Assembly: GCA_025355035.1 (NCBI GenBank)
Contig: JANXLS010000716.1
Location: 1-6,464 of the forward strand
DNA: 6,464 bases
Source: Planctomycetota bacterium
Lineage (GTDB): Bacteria > Planctomycetota > SZUA-567 > H5-PLA8
Direction: 5' to 3'
Of this stretch, positions 1-6,306 are shown piece after piece (the stretch's first letter is position 1; each line of letters begins with the position of its first letter). The translations under genes were made by a program, and so were the position numbers. A model generated the notes under the pieces. The model saw only the letters and a program-made list of their open reading frames with translations. It was not told the origin of the DNA and did no database searches.

Positions 1-2
1 CC

Positions 3-593
3 AAAGCCGCCAAGAAAAACGACGAGCCCGAAGATGCCGGCGACGTTGCGGCCGGTGCGAAAAATAAAGATGCCAAACCCAGGGCCGATGGCGATCCTGC
101 TGCACCCGCCGAAAAAGTCGTCCTGAAAGACAAGAACGGCATCTATCCCAACGTCGACGATAACACGCCGCCGCTGAAGATCGTCAAGATTCAACGCTTC
201 GGACGATTCGTTGCCGCGTACTGCCAGATCTACAACAAGTCGAACGACGGCAAGCGCATCTCCGTGTACAATTTTTTCAAGAATCGCGACAACCAAATCG
301 TCATTCCTCAGATGACAGTCGTGTCGTTTCCGTACGAACAATTCAGTACCAAAGTCAAGGATTTGATCGCCGACCAATCCGTCCGCAACCTGACGCCGGA
401 TTCGGTGGAAGTCCCGGGCAATGAGTACCTGCAGTTTGTTTCAGTCGGCGAATGCAACAATGAAGCGAATGCGGCGCTGGTCGCCAAGCTCTATCTTGAA
501 GTCCGGCTGAGCGACGGAACAAAACTTGACGCAACCAGCAGCGATGCCGGTGCCGCGAGCATGCCGATGCCGAAAATCAATCTGCCGAAGTAG
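3..593 (+). CDS. Hypothetical protein, 5' end outside the window
   Basis: An open frame runs from the left edge to a TAG stop at 591-593, giving at least 196 residues, so the true start lies upstream. Internal GTG and ATG codons, such as GTG at 264, are not convincing starts because the same composition and frame continue well before them. Visible residues 1 to about 45 are rich in Lys, Ala, Asp and Pro and look like a disordered linker. From about residue 55 a compact domain begins (PPLKIVKIQRFGRFVAAYCQ), with alternating hydrophobic stretches suggesting beta strands, such as LQFVSVGECNNEANAALVAK and LYLEVRLSDG. The tail is Ala/Met/Pro-rich and ends INLPK. There is no transmembrane segment in the visible part; whether a signal peptide exists upstream cannot be seen. 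I do not recognise the family and assign no function. It ends 62 bases before the glycosyltransferase gene, which appears to have its own promoter. Confidence 0.72.
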   Translation, partial: KAAKKNDEPEDAGDVAAGAKNKDAKPRADGDPAAPAEKVVLKDKNGIYPNVDDNTPPLKIVKIQRFGRFVAAYCQIYNKSNDGKRISVYNFFKNRDNQIVIPQMTVVSFPYEQFSTKVKDLIADQSVRNLTPDSVEVPGNEYLQFVSVGECNNEANAALVAKLYLEVRLSDGTKLDATSSDAGAASMPMPKINLPK

Positions 594-620
594 TCGGGCG
601 TCTGAGCATCCTCCGCCGCG

Positions 621-648
621 TTGAAATTCGCCATCGCTCGATTACACT
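621..648 (+). promoter_or_regulatory. Sigma70-like promoter for the glycosyltransferase gene
   Basis: A TTGAAA box at 621-626 matches the -35 consensus at 5 of 6 positions. A TACACT box at 643-648 matches the -10 consensus at 4 of 6, including its first two and last bases. The spacer is 16 bases. A start 6 to 8 bases after the -10 box would fall at about 654-656, on the GTG start codon itself. The box matches are seen directly; activity and start site are inferred. Confidence 0.5.
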
Positions 649-655
649 CTTACGC

Positions 656-1813
656 GTGAAACAAAATTACGGGCCGTCACGACCTGCGTCCGCACTGCTC
701 GTTGCAGAACCGCTGACGGCCGGATCGTCGGCCATCTACGCACAAGTCCTCATGTCCGGCCTGTCGCGCGCGCGCATCCACCACCCGATGCTGACGCCTG
801 TCGCACCGGGTTGGGGACTTTTTTCAAAGGACGAACAGCGCTACGTTCAAATCGCCGAAGGCCTCGAATGGCTCGGCTGGCGGCCTTTCGTATACCGCAA
901 AATCCTCCACTGGTCATCGGTCCAGGAACCCGAATTAATCCACGGCATTTCCGAACACTCCGCGCACGTCGCCGCGTCGTTGGCTGAGTCGCTTAAGCTG
1001 CCCTACGTCCTCACTGTCCATCAATATCTCGACGGCGACAGCCTGCGCATCACCTCGCGCTGCAAAGCCGTCATCGCCGTCAGCGAACCCTTGCGCGAGC
1101 ATTTGGTCAACGATGTCGGCATCCCGAAAGACCGCATCCGTGTTATCGCGCCCGGCGTTTCGGATACCGCTTCCCCGCTCTTTCCGGGAATTCTCGGCGA
1201 AGTCGTTCTTTCTCCGGACGAACCCGATGCATCGATCGACACCGGGCTTCCCATCGCTGATCTTCCGCCCGACGCGAGGCTGGTTCTGTCCGTCGGCGAT
1301 TTCAACAAGACCTCCGACTACGCCACTTTTATGGAAGCCACGCGTCACATCATCGATCGCCAGGGCGACGCGTGCAGCATCGTCGTCTGCGGCGAAGGTC
1401 CGCAGGAAGCGTCGCTCCGAAAATTCTGCCGCGAACTGCACCTTGACCGCCGCGTCACGTTCTGCCATGGCCACACCGAAATCCAGCGCCTCATGGACGA
1501 AGCCGACGTCTACGTCCAAACCACGCGCCGCGAAGGCTTCGCCGTCCGGGCGCTGCAAGCCATGGCCCAGGGCGTGCCCGTCGTCACGGCATCGAACGGC
1601 GCGATCCTCGAGCTCGTCGAAGACGGTGTGACCGGCTACATCGTTCCGCCCGCGAATCACGAACGCCTCGGCGAACGCATCCTTGCGCTCTTGAGCGACA
1701 GCGCCTTGCGCAATAAGATCGGAGCCGCCGCGAAAGCGTCCGTCAGGCAGCACTACAGCGTCGAAAAAATGCTGGCCACAACGCTGGCGGTGTATCGTGA
1801 GATCACGGGGTAA
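656..1813 (+). CDS. GT4-like (GT-B fold) glycosyltransferase
   Basis: This 385-residue protein is a probable retaining glycosyltransferase that would move a sugar from a nucleotide-sugar donor to an unknown acceptor in the cytoplasm or at the inner membrane face. The N-terminal acceptor-side domain spans about 12-170 (SALLVAEPL, then LIHGISEH at 94-101, LPYVLTVH at 115-122, AVIAVSEPL at 138-146 and RIRVIAPGVS at 160-169). The C-terminal donor domain spans about 207-385, with GEGP at 246-249, RVTFCHGH at 266-273 and the motif REGFAVRALQAMAQGVPVV at 292-310. The length is normal for GT4. There are oddities: the usual E-x7-E motif reads E293-x7-Q301, and the usual Arg of VGR is Asp215 in LSVGDFNK. 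The GTG start at 656 is chosen because it gives a proper N-terminus; no Shine-Dalgarno precedes it, and the promoter lies so close that the mRNA may be leaderless. A ketosynthase-like gene follows after 45 bases, probably in the same transcript. Substrate unknown. Confidence 0.88.
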   Translation: MKQNYGPSRPASALLVAEPLTAGSSAIYAQVLMSGLSRARIHHPMLTPVAPGWGLFSKDEQRYVQIAEGLEWLGWRPFVYRKILHWSSVQEPELIHGISEHSAHVAASLAESLKLPYVLTVHQYLDGDSLRITSRCKAVIAVSEPLREHLVNDVGIPKDRIRVIAPGVSDTASPLFPGILGEVVLSPDEPDASIDTGLPIADLPPDARLVLSVGDFNKTSDYATFMEATRHIIDRQGDACSIVVCGEGPQEASLRKFCRELHLDRRVTFCHGHTEIQRLMDEADVYVQTTRREGFAVRALQAMAQGVPVVTASNGAILELVEDGVTGYIVPPANHERLGERILALLSDSALRNKIGAAAKASVRQHYSVEKMLATTLAVYREITG

Positions 1814-1844
1814 GGCAAAAACCGAAGTTTCCAACCGCCATCGT

Positions 1845-1850
1845 AAAGGA
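1845..1850 (+). promoter_or_regulatory. Shine-Dalgarno-like AAAGGA that helps place a non-ATG start
   Basis: The purine run AAAGGA ends 8 bases before an ATC at 1859 and 14 bases before an ATT at 1865, both in the ketosynthase frame. It directly abuts an ATG at 1851, which is in a different frame and too close for this site to serve it. The 8-base spacing to ATC is the best geometry. This is suggestive only, because ATC and ATT are very rare starts. Confidence 0.3.
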
Positions 1851-1858
1851 ATGTCGCC

Positions 1859-2983
1859 ATCGCCATTTCATCCCAACGCGTCGTCGTCACCGGCACAGCC
1901 TTCATCGCCCCCGAACCGCTGCGCGACGTCCTGAGCGGCGCGATCCAATCGCCGCCCAACCCCGCCCCCGAAATCACCGCCTTCGAGACGACCGCGGGCG
2001 CTCCAGCTTGGGGCTTCGAAGCCATCGAATTCTCGATCCAGTCCGAATTGCCGCACGTCAAAAGTTTCGTCGACCGCACCAGCGCGTTCGCGCTCGCCGC
2101 CGGAAAACGCGCCCTCGCCGACGCCCGACTCCTCGAAAAATCGCAACGCCCCGCCGGCGTCGAAATCGGCTGCGCCTTCGGCTCGACGCTCGGTTGCCTC
2201 GAAGCAATGGGTATCTTTTGGAACAAACTCAAAGCGGCCAATCCGAAATTCGCGCCGCCCTTACCGTTCACGCACGGCTACGCCAACAGTCCGTCCTCCC
2301 TTCTTTGCATCGACTTCGGCCTTCGCGGTTCAGCCGCGACGTTCGCCGGCGAAAAACTCGCCGGGATGGAAGCGCTGCTGTTTGCCTTCGATCAAATCGC
2401 TGCCGGTGCCTCCCAATTAATGCTCGTCTGCGCCAGCGACAGCCTCACGCCCGCCGCGCACAACCACCTCTTCGCAACCGCCCAACTCAGCGCCAAAGGC
2501 GACTGGTCCGACGGCACGATCCCGGGCGAAGGCGCCGCCGCGCTCGTCCTCGAAAGCGAAGCCTCCGCGCAGCAGCGCGGCGCCACAATCCTCGCCGAAC
2601 TCGAAGGTATTAACTTCTTCCCGCTCGATCCCAAAAGCAGCGTCGCGCCGATGCGCATCGCCACGGGCACACGCGAAACCGCCGTCTTCTCCTCGCTCCC
2701 CAACGTCCATCACTTCGGCGGCTGGATCCAACACCTCCACAAACCCGACATGCCCGCCGTCGCCCCCAAATATTTCACCGGCAACATGCTCTCCGCCTCG
2801 CCACTCCTCAGCGTCGTCCTAGCCGCACAAACCCTCAGCGGCAAACCCATCATCGCCCAGAACAATGCCCCCGGCCTCCCCCTGCTTAACCCCGCCAGCG
2901 TCCTAGACCACCCCCGCTTCGCCGTAGCCACCGGCTTCGATTCCGGCGGCCTGCTCGGCGTCGCCATGCTCTCAAAGAATTGA
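1859..2983 (+). CDS. Beta-ketoacyl-synthase-like protein lacking the catalytic triad (chain-length-factor-like)
   Basis: About 374 residues of thiolase/ketosynthase fold, numbered here from ATC 1859. Homology begins before any ATG, GTG or TTG: SSQRVVVTG at 4-12 is a typical ketosynthase N-terminus, so the TTG at 2048 (residue 64) would cut off the first strand. Later landmarks are FGLRG (153-157), GEGAAALVLE (223-232), RGATILAELEG (240-250) and the C-terminal ATGFDSGGLLGVAML. By hand alignment, active-site Cys is Lys166 (codon 2354), the first His is Thr269 in ATGT (codon 2663) and the second His is Asn309 in FTGN (codon 2783), so condensation or decarboxylation by the normal mechanism is not expected. 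Type II polyketide chain-length factors (KS-beta) also lack the Cys and work as partners of an active KS, which would have to be encoded elsewhere. No acyl carrier protein is visible here. It probably shares a transcript with the glycosyltransferase 45 bases upstream. Exact start uncertain; fold assignment is firm. Confidence 0.8.
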   Translation: MAISSQRVVVTGTAFIAPEPLRDVLSGAIQSPPNPAPEITAFETTAGAPAWGFEAIEFSIQSELPHVKSFVDRTSAFALAAGKRALADARLLEKSQRPAGVEIGCAFGSTLGCLEAMGIFWNKLKAANPKFAPPLPFTHGYANSPSSLLCIDFGLRGSAATFAGEKLAGMEALLFAFDQIAAGASQLMLVCASDSLTPAAHNHLFATAQLSAKGDWSDGTIPGEGAAALVLESEASAQQRGATILAELEGINFFPLDPKSSVAPMRIATGTRETAVFSSLPNVHHFGGWIQHLHKPDMPAVAPKYFTGNMLSASPLLSVVLAAQTLSGKPIIAQNNAPGLPLLNPASVLDHPRFAVATGFDSGGLLGVAMLSKN

Positions 2984-3291
2984 AGCCCACCAATCCCGTT
3001 CCACTGTTTACGCTCCAGGCAATGGCAAGGAGAGCAAAATATCAACACACAGACCGCAATGAGCCTGTGCGCTCGACCATTTGTAATCAAATGATTGGAA
3101 GGAAAAGAATGCGCCCTCCGTCCCGAGGTTTCCGCGCAATAAATAGCCGGCCCGTAAAATCCCCCCGGATTCAAACGCCACTCCTACCCGTCTGCAATGT
3201 CGCGGCGCAGGACGAGCCTTTTCAACGGGCTTTCAAAGTTCCCTCCGTTATTTTATGGATCAAAGCGGCTGATCCCGGCGTATGTAACTCC
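2984..3291 (+). other. 308-base gap between the ketosynthase-like and propeller genes
   Basis: No RNA gene, convincing terminator or clear sigma70 promoter is visible here. The gap contains overlapping palindromes at 3078-3096, an AAGGA at 3099-3103 before an in-frame ATG at 3109, and two TTTCAA copies at 3220-3225 and 3231-3236. The frame of the downstream gene happens to stay open throughout, back to a TTG at 2980 that overlaps the ketosynthase stop. The implied peptide (for example RPPSRGFRAINSRPVKSP) looks like translated non-coding DNA. Confidence 0.5.
3078..3096. repeat. Overlapping short palindromes, possible operator
   Basis: CATTTG at 3078-3083 and CAAATG at 3088-3093 are perfect inverted arms around TAAT. 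A second palindrome, AATCA-AA-TGATT, lies at 3085-3096 and shares the right half. The AT-rich block stands out in a GC-rich gap between two genes, which is where a regulator site for the propeller gene could sit. No regulator is identified and chance is a real alternative. Confidence 0.25.
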
Positions 3292-6231
3292 ATGAAAAAT
3301 GCACTTGGCTGTCTATTTATTCTTTTGTTTTGCTCGAACGCGCGGGGTGCGGACAGCTCTCTTGACGAAGCGTTGCGCGGGGGCGACATCAAGGGCGGAT
3401 TGTGCGTGATTGTGGGGAGCGCGGACACCGCAGTCTCGTCGCGTTTCGCTCGGGACGGCTTTCTTGTCAACGCGTTGAGCGCTGATGACACGGCGGTTTT
3501 GGCGGCGCGACAATCGTTGTTGAAAGACCGCAACTACGGACTGATCACGGTCGAGTCCTGGCGCGGCGTAAAGCTGCCTTATGCCGACGATATCGTCTCC
3601 CGGCTGGTCGTGTTTGACGCTGCCGCCGTCGCGGAATCCGAACGTCTGCGCGTCGTTCGTCCCGGCGGCGAAGTGATTGTCAAAACGGGCGATCGTTTTG
3701 TGCGCTCAGTGAAGCCGCGCCCCAGGGAGATCGACGAATGGCGGCAGTGGAGGCACGGCGCCGATCGCAATCCGGTTTCGAAAGATGCAGTCGTCGATAT
3801 TCCTCAACGCATCCAATGGCTGACGTTGCAGGGCAAAGACAGCAAAGAATCGAAGGAGATGGTCTCCGCCAACGGGCGCTGCTTTTATCTAAATGGCAAA
3901 GAGCTCGAAGCGCGCGATGCCTTCAATGGCTTGCCGCTGTGGGTCCATCCCATGTCGCCGAAGTCGCTGGCTGCGGCGGCCGGGCGCAATGTCTTCATCA
4001 TGAATAAAGGCGAGTTGCTGTGTCTCGACGCTTCATCCGGCGCCGAACGTCGCAGCTATCCGAAGGCGGGCGCTCCCAACACGTTCATTCACATCGATGA
4101 TGCGCGCGTTCCCGAAGGCGTGCTGGTCGTCGCGGACATTTCTGAAATCAAAGCGCTGGCCATCAGTACAGGCGAAATACTGTGGACGAAATCGGCAGAC
4201 CATCCGCGCGGGTTGAGCATCGGTCATGCCGGCGTTTATTATATTGACGGCGATCCGAAAGGCGACGCGACGGGGATTGCTGCGGCGCTGGATCTTTCCA
4301 CCGGTGCGACGCGCTGGGAGATCAAGGATCTGCCGTGGGCGAAAAGTTGTTACCGATCGAGCGTCGGCGGGGCTGAAGGAAATGGAATCGTGGTGTTCGA
4401 GGCCGGACGGTTTGCGGTGCCCACGGGCGTGATCGGCGACAGAGGCGCGATTAATGCCGTTCACTTCGTTTCAGCGGCAAACGGAAAGGCGATGCGCGAT
4501 TATGAGTACAAACCGGCAATGCGACACGACGAAAATCCGCGCGCGTTTTTTGTCGATGGCAAGATCGCCGTGCACCGCATGGAACGCGACGCCAACGCCA
4601 GCACGATCGTTGCTTTTAAAGACAGCAATCTGGCGGGAGAGCCCGAAACGTTCGCGGCGATTCCACCCAGCAAGCAGAACTTTTATTGCTATCCGCCGGT
4701 CGCGACGGAGCGCTTCTTTATATACGGCCAAATGCAATTCACTGATTGGAAGTCGCACCAATTTTCACTCAACCCGATCACGCGTGGATCATGCGGCGGG
4801 TGGAGCGAAGGGCTTATTCCCGCAAATGGGATGATGTACATCTTCCCCAAGAGCTGCGGTTGTTTTTCAATGCTGAGCGGCGTGGGAGCGCTCGCGCCAG
4901 CTCCGCGAACGCCAGTGGTTGAGAGCACGGAGTTAATGAAAGGCCCGGCGTTTGGACAGCCGGCGCCGAAGGTCGTCGGCGCCGGTGATTGGATCGGATT
5001 GCGCGGCGACGCATATCGCTCCGGACGTAGCGCGGCGTCAGTGCCTGCGGATTTGACCGAAAAATGGTCGCATAGTTTTGAAGCTCCCAATTCCGGATTG
5101 TTCGCCGAGGAATGGAAGGATTATCCATTCAGCGCCGGCGTGCTGACTCCGCCCGCCATTGCCGGCGGGATGGTCGTCCTCGCTCAGCCGCACACGCACC
5201 GCGTGTTCGCGCTGGATGAAGCGACCGGGAAAGAACGCTGGTCCTTCACGGCGGAAGGGCGCGTCGATTCCACGCCCACTCTGCATGAAGGATACTGTTT
5301 ATTTGGCACGCGGCTGGGTTACGTCTACTGTCTGCGCGCCAGCGATGGCGCACTTGTCTGGAAGCTCCGCGCAGCATTGGATGAACGTCGGATCGTTCAA
5401 TGCGGCCAGGTCGAATCGCCGTGGGCCGTTCCGGGCAGCGTGTTGGTCAGTGGCGGAAACGTGTATTTTTCAGCGGGCATTCATCCGCTCGCCGACGGCA
5501 TCCGCGTGTTCTGCGTCGATCCGGCGACGGGCACAATAAAATGGACAAAGACGCCGAAGGATATGGGCTACGACGAAAAAGGCTGGCACATGCGAAATGG
5601 TCTTGAGCAGGATTATTTTGACTTGATGGTTCGCGACGGTGAAAAGATTGCGATGTCGCGTTGGATCTTCGAACCGTCCAACGGCGACTTCAAATTCCTC
5701 TGGCACAACGCATATTATCAAATGGCTGAAGGCGCATTCATGCAGCGCGGCACGTGGTCGTACGGCTATCCCATGAACCGCCCGCGCATGCACCGCCCGT
5801 TGCTGGTCTCCGACGGCAAAGCCGTGCTCGGCGCGAATCGATGCCGCGATCCAAAGGATGCTATTCCCGGATCAACGTTGAAGTTATTTCGTCGAGACTT
5901 CAAGCCGGGCGAACCCTTCGACGTGATTTGGGACGAGCAGCCCAACGATACGGCCAGCCGCATCGGCCAGTATTTTCCCGCCAACCGTATTGCCGAAAAT
6001 GTCGCGTGGTCCGCGCCCTACCCCGGCTGGATCGAAGCAATGGTTCTGGCCGGCGACCACCTTTTTGTGTACGCCAAAGGCCGCTTGAACGTGTACGACG
6101 CCGCGAACGGAAAGCTGATCTCCGAGCGCGAGTTCGCGCGGCCGGTCTGGGACGGAATCGCGGCAGCGCACGGCAAGTTATTCGTGACTACAGCAGACGG
6201 CCGTATCCTTTGTTGCAGCGCAAATAATTGA
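3292..6231 (+). CDS. Secreted methyltransferase-like / PQQ-type beta-propeller protein
   Basis: A 979-residue exported protein numbered from ATG 3292. Residues 1-19 form a signal peptide (MKNALGCLFILLFCSNARG), with a likely signal peptidase I cut after Gly19; the Cys14 context is a poor lipobox. Residues about 31-135 resemble a class I methyltransferase (GLCVIVGSADT at 36-46, LVVFD, then LRVVRPGGEVIVKTG at 119-133) with a degenerate SAM loop. The linker motif EIDEWRQWRHGADRNP (146-161) is a hallmark I associate with planctomycete and verrucomicrobial fusion proteins. The propeller has PQQ-like blades at about 243-250, 288-298, 331-342, 640-650, 678-690, 739-751 and 934-944. A family motif lies at 501-524 (SCGG, then PANGMMYIFPKSCGC), followed by WIGLRGDAYRSGR (567-579). 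No alcohol-dehydrogenase quinone-site signature was recognised, so a dehydrogenase call is unjustified. Molecular function is unknown; a periplasmic binding or scaffold role is a guess. It probably forms its own transcription unit. The start rests on the signal peptide: an upstream in-frame ATG at 3109 has a better Shine-Dalgarno. Confidence 0.85.
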   Translation: MKNALGCLFILLFCSNARGADSSLDEALRGGDIKGGLCVIVGSADTAVSSRFARDGFLVNALSADDTAVLAARQSLLKDRNYGLITVESWRGVKLPYADDIVSRLVVFDAAAVAESERLRVVRPGGEVIVKTGDRFVRSVKPRPREIDEWRQWRHGADRNPVSKDAVVDIPQRIQWLTLQGKDSKESKEMVSANGRCFYLNGKELEARDAFNGLPLWVHPMSPKSLAAAAGRNVFIMNKGELLCLDASSGAERRSYPKAGAPNTFIHIDDARVPEGVLVVADISEIKALAISTGEILWTKSADHPRGLSIGHAGVYYIDGDPKGDATGIAAALDLSTGATRWEIKDLPWAKSCYRSSVGGAEGNGIVVFEAGRFAVPTGVIGDRGAINAVHFVSAANGKAMRDYEYKPAMRHDENPRAFFVDGKIAVHRMERDANASTIVAFKDSNLAGEPETFAAIPPSKQNFYCYPPVATERFFIYGQMQFTDWKSHQFSLNPITRGSCGGWSEGLIPANGMMYIFPKSCGCFSMLSGVGALAPAPRTPVVESTELMKGPAFGQPAPKVVGAGDWIGLRGDAYRSGRSAASVPADLTEKWSHSFEAPNSGLFAEEWKDYPFSAGVLTPPAIAGGMVVLAQPHTHRVFALDEATGKERWSFTAEGRVDSTPTLHEGYCLFGTRLGYVYCLRASDGALVWKLRAALDERRIVQCGQVESPWAVPGSVLVSGGNVYFSAGIHPLADGIRVFCVDPATGTIKWTKTPKDMGYDEKGWHMRNGLEQDYFDLMVRDGEKIAMSRWIFEPSNGDFKFLWHNAYYQMAEGAFMQRGTWSYGYPMNRPRMHRPLLVSDGKAVLGANRCRDPKDAIPGSTLKLFRRDFKPGEPFDVIWDEQPNDTASRIGQYFPANRIAENVAWSAPYPGWIEAMVLAGDHLFVYAKGRLNVYDAANGKLISEREFARPVWDGIAAAHGKLFVTTADGRILCCSANN

Positions 6232-6242
6232 CCTATGCCGTT

Positions 6243-6302
6243 CCCTCTCCTGTTGGGGAGAGCGCCGACGCAGGTACCCTTGCGCGGAGTAAGGGGAGAG
6301 CG
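6243..6302. repeat. Hairpin-rich intergenic repeat
   Basis: CTCTCC at 6245-6250 pairs with GGAGAG at 6257-6262 around a 6-base loop, and equally with a second GGAGAG at 6295-6300. The 10-mer GGGGAGAGCG occurs twice, at 6255-6264 and 6293-6302. Between them CGCAGG at 6269-6274 pairs with CTTGCG at 6279-6284 (one G-T pair) around TACC. The first hairpin sits 13 bases after the propeller stop and could help end its transcript, but no T-run follows, so it is not a classic intrinsic terminator. The CTCTCC/GGAGAG pattern resembles dispersed extragenic palindromes of many GC-rich bacteria. Confidence 0.55.
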
Positions 6303-6306
6303 TTAG

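Noticed and set aside
935..1834. A long 299-codon open frame on the minus strand
   Set aside because: It lies opposite the glycosyltransferase, shows no recognisable motif, and is the antisense shadow expected of GC-rich coding DNA.
1851..1853. ATG immediately after AAAGGA as the ketosynthase start
   Set aside because: It is out of frame with the conserved protein and has no spacing from the purine run; it could matter only if a base is missing from the sequence.
2008..2613. A 201-codon + strand frame inside the ketosynthase-like gene
   Set aside because: The translation is extremely Arg/Pro-rich with no domain, typical of an out-of-frame reading of C/G-rich codons.
3231..3256. TTTCAA with TATTTT or TTTTAT as a promoter
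   Set aside because: The spacers are 12 and 14 bases, too short for a sigma70 promoter.
2980..3291. N-terminal extension of the propeller protein from TTG 2980
   Set aside because: The extension reads like non-coding DNA, and a proper signal peptide begins at ATG 3292.
3281..3291. TATGTAAC as a -10 box just before the propeller start
   Set aside because: TATGTA matches the consensus at only 3 of 6 positions, and no acceptable -35 box lies 16 to 18 bases upstream.
3331..3336. Lipoprotein signal at Cys14 of the propeller protein
   Set aside because: Phe precedes the Cys, which does not fit a lipobox; a signal peptidase I site after Gly19 fits better.
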